Assembly (NCBI RefSeq): GCF_030676955.1
Contig: NZ_JAUUUU010000005.1
Coordinates: 1-64,000, forward strand
Source: Porticoccus litoralis
GTDB taxonomy: Bacteria; Pseudomonadota; Gammaproteobacteria; Pseudomonadales; Porticoccaceae
Length of the DNA stretch: 64,000 nucleotides
Direction of reading: 5' to 3'
Of this stretch, positions 54,130 to 62,229 are shown one piece after another. How positions within the stretch are numbered: the first letter of the stretch is position 1; each line of letters opens with the position of its first letter. The notes beneath the pieces were generated by a model. That model saw nothing but the letters and a program-made list of their open reading frames with translations. It made no database searches and had not been told where the DNA came from. The position numbers were made by a program, and so were the translations under genes.

Positions 54130-54189
54130 ACACAACTCTCTGATCAGATAGTCATCGCTCCGGTAGAGCAAGATGCCAGAGAGCTGTGT
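54130..54189. other. Long interrupted hairpin between convergent genes
   Basis: The arms ACACAACTCTCTG and CAGAGAGCTGTGT pair at 12 of 13 positions. Within the loop a further stem (CATCGCTC / GAGC-AA-GATG) forms around CGGTA. The result is a 60-base structured region between convergent genes. It has no T run on either strand, so it is either a weak bidirectional terminator or a structured RNA. Confidence 0.5.
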
Positions 54190-54203
54190 TCACCGAATAA
54201 GGC

Positions 54204-54512
54204 TTACAGGCCCTGGTTGTTCAACCAGATAGAGTGCTCAACACTGCCTTCTACCATACCTTCCGGAATTTCCAGCTTTTTCGGTTCTGGCTTGGGAGCA
54301 GCTTCTTTCACTTCTTCCACCGCCTCTACAACAGCTTCTTTCACTTCTTCAGCAGCAGTAGTGGCCTCTTCCATTACTTTCTCAGCGGCGGGTGCCTCAA
54401 CGGCAGATGCTGCTTCAGCAGCTTTTTCTTCTTTGGCGCCATTGTCCGCACCACCACAAGCTGTCAGGCCAATAGCGATTACGGAAATACCAAATAATTT
54501 AATTAATTTCAT
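54204..54512 (-). CDS. Small lipoprotein with Ala/Glu-rich helical region
   Basis: A 102-residue lipoprotein. The lipobox LTAC-GG near 16-21 gives C19 as the lipidated residue. Residues 25-75 are an alanine/glutamate helix with heptad-like spacing (EEVKEAVVEAVEEVKEA). The C-terminal 25 residues (KKLEIPEGMVEGSVEHSIWLNNQGL) look folded. No family is recognised. GAGGG precedes the start. Confidence 0.7.
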   Translation of the reverse strand: MKLIKLFGISVIAIGLTACGGADNGAKEEKAAEAASAVEAPAAEKVMEEATTAAEEVKEAVVEAVEEVKEAAPKPEPKKLEIPEGMVEGSVEHSIWLNNQGL

Positions 54513-54770
54513 CTTCTAACCCTCAAAATCAAAAAAAGTCTTATACCGGGCCATGCCCCGGAGCCAGAGTCTAAAACGCCCTTTTACAAGAATCCAGAGC
54601 TAATTCCCCCAATTGTCGCAAGTTACAGGGGAAAATGCCTGAAAAGACCAGAACTTTACCTCTTATCAGCATATAGCCCATATTTACACATCATTGGTCA
54701 CTTTCTTCTGTCGATGTAAAAATTAGAACTATCTTATTTGGGGTAGGAAAACACAGCGGACCTAAACACA

Positions 54771-55520
54771 ATGAATAAACCTTTTAACGCCTTGTTTCTG
54801 GATCTTGATGGCGTACTTTTTGTGGGTAACGATGCGCTGCCTGGAGCCGTGAGGGCTGTTAAGAAAGCCCGCGAAGAAGCTCTCATACTGAGATTTTTGA
54901 CTAATACCGCCACCCAATCCCGCCAGCACTTGCTGGACAAACTTGGTGCCATGGGCTTTACCCTTTCAGAAGATGAGCTGTTTACCGCCCCCATTGCGGC
55001 AAAGCACTATATCCTGGACCATAATCTACGCCCCTATTGCCTGATTCACGAAAACATTCGCTGTGATATGGCAGGGATTGACGAAATCAATCCCAATTGC
55101 GTTCTGCTAGGGGATGCAAGGGACGATCTCAACTACCAAACACTGAACCATGCTTTTCAACTCTGTATCAACGGTGCTCAACTGATTGGCATCGGCATGA
55201 ATCGTTACTTTAAAGGTGAAGAGGGGCTGATGTTGGATGCTGGCCCGTTCATTCGTGCCATTGAGTGGGCTGCAGGCACAGAAGCCCTGATCATGGGAAA
55301 ACCCGGCAAGGATTTTTTCCAGCAGGTAGTTGCATCGACACCGTTTCAGGCCGGGCAATGCCTGATGGTTGGCGACGATGTGATCGGCGATGTGGAGGGT
55401 GCCGTTAATGCGGGGTTAATGGGATGTCTGGTGCGCACAGGAAAATTTCGTCCGGAGGATGAAAGGCATTTACCCCCAGGCGCAAAAATAGTGGATTCCC
55501 TTTACAGATTGTTCAGCTGA
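54771..55520 (+). CDS. HAD-superfamily hydrolase, subfamily IIA
   Basis: A 249-residue HAD phosphatase of the IIA type (NagD/HDHD2-like). Motif I is FLDLDGVLF near 9 (D-x-D), motif II T in FLTNTATQSR near 42, motif III Lys in MGKPGKDFFQ near 179 and motif IV MVGDDVIGDVEGAVNAGL near 203. It resembles the eukaryotic HDHD2/LHPP-like group more than NagD, so the substrate is open. A short promoter-like spacing (TTGGTC then TAAAAA, 17 apart) lies in the upstream gap. Confidence 0.9.
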   Translation: MNKPFNALFLDLDGVLFVGNDALPGAVRAVKKAREEALILRFLTNTATQSRQHLLDKLGAMGFTLSEDELFTAPIAAKHYILDHNLRPYCLIHENIRCDMAGIDEINPNCVLLGDARDDLNYQTLNHAFQLCINGAQLIGIGMNRYFKGEEGLMLDAGPFIRAIEWAAGTEALIMGKPGKDFFQQVVASTPFQAGQCLMVGDDVIGDVEGAVNAGLMGCLVRTGKFRPEDERHLPPGAKIVDSLYRLFS

Positions 55521-55673
55521 TATCAACCTCCAGCTGATGGTGCCCCCCCCCCTCAGCAAGGCAGAAATTTGCACTGTCGTCATTTCCGTGTTTTATTCCA
55601 TCCCGAAAATATTGGCTTTGCTGAGGCCAACTCGATTCAGCCAAACCGTCAATCACAGCTCGAACTCTACAGT

Positions 55674-56036
55674 ATGCAACCAACACAGTACCTGAATATC
55701 AGTCTTGCCGGGCTAGCCACATTCGGCATCTTTTTTTATACCTTCGCCAATGGCATGGGCAATCTCATCATTGCTGCAGGTTGTATCGGCCTGTTGCTTA
55801 ACACGATCATCGCGGGTTTCTTTGCCCTGGATAGTTTTCGCAGGGGCATTCTTTCGGCCCTGGCGTACAGTGCCCCACTGGCAGTATTTTCCGCATTGGC
55901 GGTTGGCGACCTGGTGCTTAAAGGCAGAAGCGGCCCTTTTATCTTCTGGTTTTCAGCAGCGGCCATCACTTTTACCGCCGGCTTGTGTGGCGCACTTTTG
56001 ATATTCGTCTACCGCCTCTTCGTGCCGAAAAACTGA
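55674..56036 (+). CDS. Small inner-membrane protein of unknown function
   Basis: About 120 residues with four hydrophobic segments (LAGLATFGIFFYTFAN, LIIAAGCIGLLLNTIIAGFFAL, ALAYSAPLAVFSALAV and FIFWFSAAAITFTAGLCGALLIFVYRLF). No family is recognised. The ATG at 55674 is preferred because the upstream part of the frame is hydrophilic and lacks similarity to a membrane protein, but no ribosome site is visible, so the start is uncertain. Confidence 0.5.
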   Translation: MQPTQYLNISLAGLATFGIFFYTFANGMGNLIIAAGCIGLLLNTIIAGFFALDSFRRGILSALAYSAPLAVFSALAVGDLVLKGRSGPFIFWFSAAAITFTAGLCGALLIFVYRLFVPKN

Positions 56037-56121
56037 ATCAGCATCTGCCAGAGAAACGCCGACCGGTTTAAACTAAGCATTGATAAGTCGATGACCACAT
56101 CTGCATTACCCAGGAGCTCCC

Positions 56122-56592
56122 GTGAATGACATTGTAATCAAGCAACCTCGCCTCTATACCCCCCTGCAGGTTGGTTTTGGCTCCTTTTTTGGCGGCCCGG
56201 TGGCCATGATCTATTTTCTGTGGCAGAACTTTAAGACGTTGGATAACCAGAGCGGCATGCAGTATTCCCTGGCAGGGGGCATTTTATTTAACGTCGGCCT
56301 GCTACTTTTCATGCCCATGCTGCCGGACTATTTTCCCGGTGTTGTGATCCCGTTTGTGTATTCCCTTGTCGCCCTCTCCATTGCCGCCACCTGGCAGATG
56401 CGAAAGGACGCGATTGAGCACTCTGTTCACTACCTTTTCCAGTCGAACTGGCGAGTTTTTTTCATCAGCATTGCTCTGTTGGTCGTCTGGATGTTAGGTG
56501 CCTACATGCTGGCTATTTGGCTGGACATGCTCGGAGTGATCGATCTCGGGGAGGCGCCAGTAGCACCCGAACTGGATGATCTGTCGATTTAG
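56122..56592 (+). CDS. Inner-membrane protein of unknown function
   Basis: A 156-residue protein with a soluble N-terminus (VIKQPRLYTPLQVG) and four hydrophobic segments (FGSFFGGPVAMIYFLWQ, LAGGILFNVGLLLFMPML, VVIPFVYSLVALSIAATW, VFFISIALLVVWMLGAYMLAIWL). It starts at GTG after CAGGAG. No family is recognised. A DUF1330 gene follows 33 bases later, possibly in one transcript. Confidence 0.6.
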   Translation: MNDIVIKQPRLYTPLQVGFGSFFGGPVAMIYFLWQNFKTLDNQSGMQYSLAGGILFNVGLLLFMPMLPDYFPGVVIPFVYSLVALSIAATWQMRKDAIEHSVHYLFQSNWRVFFISIALLVVWMLGAYMLAIWLDMLGVIDLGEAPVAPELDDLSI

Positions 56593-56625
56593 CAACAACA
56601 ATAAAAAACTATTGAGGAGTACCCT

Positions 56626-56952
56626 ATGGCTGTCTATCTGATTGGTGAAGTGACCATTACCGACGAATCCTGGATACCGAATTACGCCACGAATGTTCAC
56701 GATATTGCCCATAAGCACGGGGGTAAATACCTGTCACGAAGCAGCAATATCAAGACGGTGGAAGGCGAGGAATGCAAAGCAAACATGATTGCTCTGGTTG
56801 AATTCCCGACCATGGAAGCACTTGAGGGTTTCCTGAATGACCCTGAATACGCTGAATTTCGCCAGTCGAGGATCAAGGGCAGTATCAGTAACCTGCATGT
56901 CATCGACGACAGTGATGCCGCAGGCAGTATTCCCTATCTGAAGAAAGGCTAA
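56626..56952 (+). CDS. DUF1330 domain protein
   Basis: A 108-residue small alpha/beta dimeric-barrel protein. DUF1330 features are VYLIGEVTITDESWIPNYATNVHDIAHKHGGKYLSRS near 2-40, VALVEFPTMEALEGFLNDPEYAEF near 66 and the C-terminal FRQSRIKGSISNLHVID. AGGAG lies seven bases before the ATG. The function of the family is unknown. Confidence 0.9.
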   Translation: MAVYLIGEVTITDESWIPNYATNVHDIAHKHGGKYLSRSSNIKTVEGEECKANMIALVEFPTMEALEGFLNDPEYAEFRQSRIKGSISNLHVIDDSDAAGSIPYLKKG

Positions 56953-56959
56953 AACTGGA

Positions 56960-57535
56960 TTAATTCGCCTTTTTCAGATAACAGGTCAGCAACACGATAC
57001 GCACGCCATTAACGCGCCCTTCTATCTGTTCGGGATTGGCGGTGAGGGAGATATTTCGAACCGTCGTCCCGCGCTTGGCGGTAAATCCGGCGCCTTTGAC
57101 ATCCAGGTCCTTGATCAGGGTGACGTTGTCTCCGGCCTGCAGCTCGGCTCCGTTGCAGTCCCGAGTAACTTCTTCAGGTTCCTGTTCCTGAGCGTGGCCC
57201 TGTTTGGCCCACGCCATCACCTCGTCCTCAAGATACAGCATATCGAGCAGATCACGGGCCCAGACCTCTTCCCTCAGGCGTGAAAGCATTCGCCAGGCCA
57301 TCACCTGCACCGCAGGTACCTGACTCCACATACTGTCATTGAGACAACGCCAATGATTGGGGTCTAGCAGTTCCGGTTGTTCTATCTGTTCTCGACAGGT
57401 GGCACACAATAAGACAGCTTTTTCATCGCTGGCTTCAAGTTCAGGGGGAATCGGGTACACACTCAATGCAGTGTCGTTCTTGCACAATTCGCATTGATTG
57501 CCACTTCTTTCCTGCAAGACTAGTTCAATATTCAT
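56960..57535 (-). CDS. PhnA-family protein with zinc ribbon
   Basis: A 191-residue protein with an N-terminal zinc ribbon (CELC near 15, CATC near 44) and a C-terminal SH3-like PhnA domain (DCNGAELQAGDNVTLIKDLDVKGAGFTAKRGTTVRNI near 130). PhnA-family proteins have no proven role; the phosphonate link is only historical. It is convergent with the DUF1330 gene, with seven bases between stops. Confidence 0.92.
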   Translation of the reverse strand: MNIELVLQERSGNQCELCKNDTALSVYPIPPELEASDEKAVLLCATCREQIEQPELLDPNHWRCLNDSMWSQVPAVQVMAWRMLSRLREEVWARDLLDMLYLEDEVMAWAKQGHAQEQEPEEVTRDCNGAELQAGDNVTLIKDLDVKGAGFTAKRGTTVRNISLTANPEQIEGRVNGVRIVLLTCYLKKAN

Positions 57536-57608
57536 CGATCTCCCCCCTATCCCGTGAGGCCCGGCATATTAGTGTCGTGGGGCTCAGGGCACAAGGGCCT
57601 ATAGCACG

Positions 57609-58103
57609 TTAGTGATTGTCAGCAGAGTAAAACATCACACCCGATGAAGCAGATTCCTTCTTATTGAGTAATTGCCGCGCCGCCTCCACCACAAACTCAC
57701 GGTATTTTTCCTCAATCTCCTCGCGCTCACGATCAAAACGCAGCTTGTCCCTGGTACTTAACGCCTTCCAGTCCTCAAGAATCGGAATATGCGAGGTCGC
57801 CTGAGTCAGTTGAAAAAACACTTGGTAGCGATCTCTTTCTGTCTCCTCAAGATCCAGTTGTGATGCCAGCATACTGATACGTATGGCGCCCTCCGTCAGG
57901 GTCATCTGATCCGCTTCCAGCGCGGCAGCAAGTATCTGGATACTCTTTTTATAATGTTCGCGCCGCTCTTCAAGATCAGCGGCGCGCTGGTGTGCCTGTT
58001 CCTCTCTGGCCCGATTACGCTGGTGTAATTGTTTCTGCAGGTAGATAGCGTAACCGGCAAGGGCGACAATAATGAGTGCGCCGAGGATAAGTAATATTGT
58101 CAT
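57609..58103 (-). CDS. DUF2489 membrane-anchored protein
   Basis: A 164-residue protein with one N-terminal membrane helix (LLILGALIIVALAGYAIYL), a charged coiled coil (about 25-55) and the DUF2489 pattern LTEGAIRISMLASQLDL near 70, HIPILEDWKALSTRDKLRFDREREEIEEKY near 105. Its start overlaps the stop of rmuC by one base, so it is coupled to the DNA-recombination gene. The function is unknown. Confidence 0.8.
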   Translation of the reverse strand: MTILLILGALIIVALAGYAIYLQKQLHQRNRAREEQAHQRAADLEERREHYKKSIQILAAALEADQMTLTEGAIRISMLASQLDLEETERDRYQVFFQLTQATSHIPILEDWKALSTRDKLRFDREREEIEEKYREFVVEAARQLLNKKESASSGVMFYSADNH

Positions 58104-59440
58104 CAGTCTACTTGTTCCTGTTTGTTTGTCTGGTGGTTTATCTGGGGCAGCTCTTCCTGGTCATCCGCCTCTTCCACCAGCTTGTCAGGCAGTTGACGAC
58201 TGGTGCGGGCGCCCAGCTTGCGGATATCTTCAAACTTCTTCACTAGGTTCCCGCGACCATCCACCAAGCGTTTTCGGGTCATCTGCCAGGCCTCCTGGCT
58301 CTTGTTCAGGTGTTTCCCCACATCATCCAAGGACTCCACCACCAACACCAGTTGGTCATAGAGCTTACCGGCCTCAGCAGCAATTTTCTGAGCATTGCGG
58401 TTCTGATCTTCATAGCGCCAGATATTGTGAATAGTGCGCAGCGTTGCCAGCAGCGTGCTGGGACTGACCAGAATAATGCCTTTATCATAGGCATCCCGAA
58501 ACAGACTGTGATCCTGTTCCAGTGCCAGCATAAAAGCGGCTTCTACCGGCACAAAAATCAGTACGAAGTCGAGGCTGTTAACACCCTCTAGCTGTTCATA
58601 GGACTTGCGACTTAAGCCCGTAATATGTGCTCGGATCGAGTTGATGTGCTGTTTGAGAAAACGTTGTTTTTCGTCCGGTTCTTCGGCGCGACAATAGCGC
58701 TCATAGTCAGTCAGAGACACCTTGGCATCAATAACGATATCCCGTTGATCTGGCAGGTGCACAATAACATCCGGGTTGCGCCGATTGCCCTCATCATCCT
58801 TCAACGCCACCTGGGTGTCGTATTCACGCCCTCTAGTGAGCCCGGACTGCTCCAGTATCCGCTCCAGTACCACCTCACCCCAGTTGCCCTGGAACTTGCT
58901 GTCACCCTTCAGGGCGTTGGCGAGCATGACGGCGTCCTCCCCAACCCGCTGCGCCTGTTTTTGCAGCTCTACAATCTGACCCACCAGCTTGTTTCTTTCT
59001 GCATTTTCCTTGTCATAGGCATCCTCAACTTTTTTTCGGAAGTCGTGAATTTCCTTGCGCAGGGGGTCAATGCTGGTATTAAGCGCCTGCTTGCTCTGCT
59101 CGGAAAATTTCTCCTGTTTGGCATCGAAAATACGATTAGCCAGATTTTCAAACTCCTGGGTCAGAGATTCCCTTGCCTGGCGCAATAGCTGAAGCTGCTC
59201 CTCGTGACGAACCCGGTCAGCCTCCAGTCGGGTTTCCAGACTGACTTTTTCATGACTCAGCCTGGACAATTCTGCCTCACGCTGCACCTTGTCATTTCTC
59301 AGGTTATCCAGTTCACTCTGCATCCCGGATGCCAATCCTTCCGCCCTGCTGAGTAACGAGCGAATAAACAGATATGCCAGCAACCCACCAATCACCAGGC
59401 CAGCGAGTAAAAAAACCAGATTATCAACACTGACTTGCAT
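58103..59440 (-). CDS. rmuC: DNA recombination protein RmuC
   Basis: A 445-residue protein with an N-terminal membrane anchor (VDNLVFLLAGLVIGGLLAYLFIRSLL), a long coiled coil (about 30-170) and the restriction-endonuclease-like RmuC domain. The latter shows FQGNWGEVVLERILEQSGL near 180, NPDVIVHLPDQRDIVIDAKVSLTDYERY near 213 (D-x-K nuclease motif) and DFVLIFVPVEAAF near 285. It limits inverted-repeat recombination in Escherichia coli. It is divergent from the AddB-like gene. Confidence 0.95.
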   Translation of the reverse strand: MQVSVDNLVFLLAGLVIGGLLAYLFIRSLLSRAEGLASGMQSELDNLRNDKVQREAELSRLSHEKVSLETRLEADRVRHEEQLQLLRQARESLTQEFENLANRIFDAKQEKFSEQSKQALNTSIDPLRKEIHDFRKKVEDAYDKENAERNKLVGQIVELQKQAQRVGEDAVMLANALKGDSKFQGNWGEVVLERILEQSGLTRGREYDTQVALKDDEGNRRNPDVIVHLPDQRDIVIDAKVSLTDYERYCRAEEPDEKQRFLKQHINSIRAHITGLSRKSYEQLEGVNSLDFVLIFVPVEAAFMLALEQDHSLFRDAYDKGIILVSPSTLLATLRTIHNIWRYEDQNRNAQKIAAEAGKLYDQLVLVVESLDDVGKHLNKSQEAWQMTRKRLVDGRGNLVKKFEDIRKLGARTSRQLPDKLVEEADDQEELPQINHQTNKQEQVD

Positions 59441-59556
59441 GATTGGACGTGTATCCTGTGACTGTGGACTGGCGCATCCACCGGATCATCGACCTTTGTC
59501 GGCAACAGGTGTTATGCGATCATTTCTTTCAGTCAAGGATAACAAAGATAACTTCA

Positions 59557-62229
59557 ATGATGCGCCCGCTTTTTGATATCGACACTCTCAAGGATCAAAT
59601 CGAGAAGGGTGCCCTTATCCTCACACCCAACAACCGCCTGGCCAATAAAATCTGCCAGGCATGGGGTTTTCACCAACAGCAGTTGGGCCACCATAGCTGG
59701 CCCGCACCCCGGGTTGAGGCAATTGAATCCTGGCTGGATGAACAATGGCTACGTTGCGTGGACCTCGGGGTGATGGCCGCCGGTGCGGGTACGCCCGTCA
59801 ATCCCCAGATGGAATTGATTCTCTGGGAACAGGCCATTGACCAGGACAGTGAAAAACCGGACATGCTACTGCCGGGCACCCTGACCCGACAAGCCCGCAG
59901 CGCCTATGACATCGTGCAACGCTGGCAGATATCTGATGTGATTCTGCAGCAGGAAACACCCATGTTCTGGCGATGGGTGGAACACTTCCGCAGAGCACTC
60001 ACGACTCACCGCCTGATTACCGTCGCGGATAAAGCCAATGTGGTTAGGCAGACATACAAGGAAGGGCTGTTACCATCACCACCCTCTATTCACCTTTGTG
60101 GGTTTGATTATCTATCGCCGCTTTATGAAGATGTTCTAACCAATACCGCAACACAGATCACCCGTGACGAGGCAAAAAGGCGACCTGCCCAATCGGTAAA
60201 ACTGGCTTGTTTCTCAGAATCACAGGAGCTTTCAGCTGCCGTAACCTGGGCGGCTGCCCGGCAACAATCCGACCCGGAAGCACGCATAGGCATCATTATT
60301 CCAGATCTCTCAAGGCTGCGAGGGCAAACTGAGCGATTGTTGTATTCTCAACTAAATCCCGGTTACAACCTGCCACAACAATCGCGGCAGCCCCCCCCCT
60401 TTAATATTTCCGCCGGTATATCTCTGAACAGCTGTCCGCTAGTGAGCAATGCCCTGCTTTTGCTGGAACTCAATCGCCGACAACTTCCCTTGGAAACCCT
60501 CTGTCAAATACTGAACAGCCCCTTCTGGGGAGAAAGTGCGCCTAAAGTGCGCGCTGAAACCGAGACTCAGCTGCGAGAAAAAGCCCAGATGCGCCTGCGC
60601 TGCAGCGAATTGCGCTTCCAACTCAGCCGCAACGATCTGGCTGAGGATTGCGGTCTGGCCAGTCGCCTGGAAGCCATGGAATCCCTGCGTCGTGAAATGC
60701 CTGACAAAGCCGGTTACGGTCAGTGGCTGGAATTATTCCAGCAGCAGCTTAACGCCCTTGGCTGGCCCGGCGAAAGAAGCCTGGACAGTATCGAATATCA
60801 ACAGCTACAGCACTGGCAAAACCTGCTACAGCAATACCCTCAATTCGACCAACTGGGAATGATGGTTGAGCTCCCGGAAGCCCTGAGACAACTGCAGAAC
60901 ATGGCCACTAGCGCAGTTTTTCAACCAGAGACACCTGACTCCCCTATTCAAGTATTGGGGTTACTGGAATCCGCAGGGCTGCATTTTGATCACCTGTGGG
61001 TGATGGGGCTGGACGACCGACAATGGCCACAATCAATTTCACCAAATCCCCTGCTCCCTTTTACCTTGCAACGACAGCTGAATATGCCTCGAAGCAATCC
61101 GGGGCGGGAACTCTTGTTAGCAAAGCAACAACTCTCCAACCTGTTGCTGGCAGCACCCGAGGTGGTGCTGAGTTACAGTCAATTCGACGGGGAGCAGCCG
61201 TTACAACCCAGCGAATTGATTTCGGATATCCCGCCAATCACATTCGCCGATTTACCGGGGAATACCGCGGGTGAGCTGGACACAAAATCCGTATCTGTGG
61301 CCCTTGAAACCCTGTCCTGCGAATATGCTCCACCATTGGACACGGCACAGGAGCTTATCCGTGGTGGTACCGGTATTTTCAAGCAGCAGGCCAGCTGCCC
61401 CTTCAATGCATTTGCCATCCACCGCCTTGGTGCCAGACAACCACCGGATCCTTCTCCAGGCCTGTCCGCCATGGAACGGGGCAACCTGGTTCATGGGTGT
61501 CTCGAGCTGCTCTGGGCCAGACTGGAGAATCAGGCCCGGCTAGTGGCTATGGATGAGCAAGCGCTTCATCAGCTTGTGGACGAGGTAACCCAGTCTGCCG
61601 TTCGGGAATTCCAAAAGAACCAACGGGACTTGTTTGGCCCGGTATTTACAACGTTGGAACAGCAACGACTGCGTAAGTTATTACTGTCATGGCTAGATGT
61701 GGAAAAAACCCGTCAGCCATTTGCAGTGGCTGGCATGGAAAAACGTATGGATACAGAATTCGCCGGCTTACCCCTGAGAATGACCATCGATCGTATCGAT
61801 ACGCTGGATTCTGGAGAACGAATTATTATCGATTATAAAACCGGCTCAGCTTCCACTCGGCGCTGGCTTGGTGAGCGCCCGGAAGAACCTCAACTTCCCC
61901 TTTACCTGTTATGCAGTGAAACACCTGTCGCCGCAGTGTGCTTTGCCCAAATCAACAGCAGTGAGCAGAAGTTCCTGGGTTATACCAACAGTGAAGGTCT
62001 GTTACCTGGTGTCATTCCCCCCAGGGGAAAAAATAGCGAGCCTGACAGCTGGGAGCAACTACTTGAACAGTGGCAACAGTCGCTCAATCAACTGGGTGAA
62101 GAGTTCAAACAGGGTTACGCCGCCGTGGAGTTTCACCATCCTCAAAGCCGACAGTTTTCGGCTGCTCTCGAACCACTAAATCGCGCTGCAGAAATGACGA
62201 CGTCTAGTGATGGGGAAAACGACGAATGA
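59557..62229 (+). CDS. AddB-like nuclease of the 'probable DNA repair protein' type
   Basis: An 890-residue protein with an N-terminal inactive-helicase-like domain (LTPNNRLANKICQAWG near 25) and a C-terminal RecB-type nuclease. The nuclease has RGNLVHGCLELLW near 645, D745 in the DRID motif and D759-Y-K761 in the IIIDYKTG motif. A first cysteine, C614 (ASCPFNAFA), fits the Fe-S ligand of AddB proteins. The three C-terminal cysteines normally completing the cluster are absent (residues 857-890 read SRQFSAALEPLNR). Length and order match the TIGR03623 family. It is coupled by ATGA overlap to the AddA-like gene. A start at 59443 is possible but leaves no promoter space. Confidence 0.88.
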   Translation: MMRPLFDIDTLKDQIEKGALILTPNNRLANKICQAWGFHQQQLGHHSWPAPRVEAIESWLDEQWLRCVDLGVMAAGAGTPVNPQMELILWEQAIDQDSEKPDMLLPGTLTRQARSAYDIVQRWQISDVILQQETPMFWRWVEHFRRALTTHRLITVADKANVVRQTYKEGLLPSPPSIHLCGFDYLSPLYEDVLTNTATQITRDEAKRRPAQSVKLACFSESQELSAAVTWAAARQQSDPEARIGIIIPDLSRLRGQTERLLYSQLNPGYNLPQQSRQPPPFNISAGISLNSCPLVSNALLLLELNRRQLPLETLCQILNSPFWGESAPKVRAETETQLREKAQMRLRCSELRFQLSRNDLAEDCGLASRLEAMESLRREMPDKAGYGQWLELFQQQLNALGWPGERSLDSIEYQQLQHWQNLLQQYPQFDQLGMMVELPEALRQLQNMATSAVFQPETPDSPIQVLGLLESAGLHFDHLWVMGLDDRQWPQSISPNPLLPFTLQRQLNMPRSNPGRELLLAKQQLSNLLLAAPEVVLSYSQFDGEQPLQPSELISDIPPITFADLPGNTAGELDTKSVSVALETLSCEYAPPLDTAQELIRGGTGIFKQQASCPFNAFAIHRLGARQPPDPSPGLSAMERGNLVHGCLELLWARLENQARLVAMDEQALHQLVDEVTQSAVREFQKNQRDLFGPVFTTLEQQRLRKLLLSWLDVEKTRQPFAVAGMEKRMDTEFAGLPLRMTIDRIDTLDSGERIIIDYKTGSASTRRWLGERPEEPQLPLYLLCSETPVAAVCFAQINSSEQKFLGYTNSEGLLPGVIPPRGKNSEPDSWEQLLEQWQQSLNQLGEEFKQGYAAVEFHHPQSRQFSAALEPLNRAAEMTTSSDGENDE

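Noticed and set aside
56960..57535. Phosphonate metabolism role for the PhnA-family gene
   Set aside because: The name is historical; no phn genes are nearby and the family lacks a proven phosphonate function.
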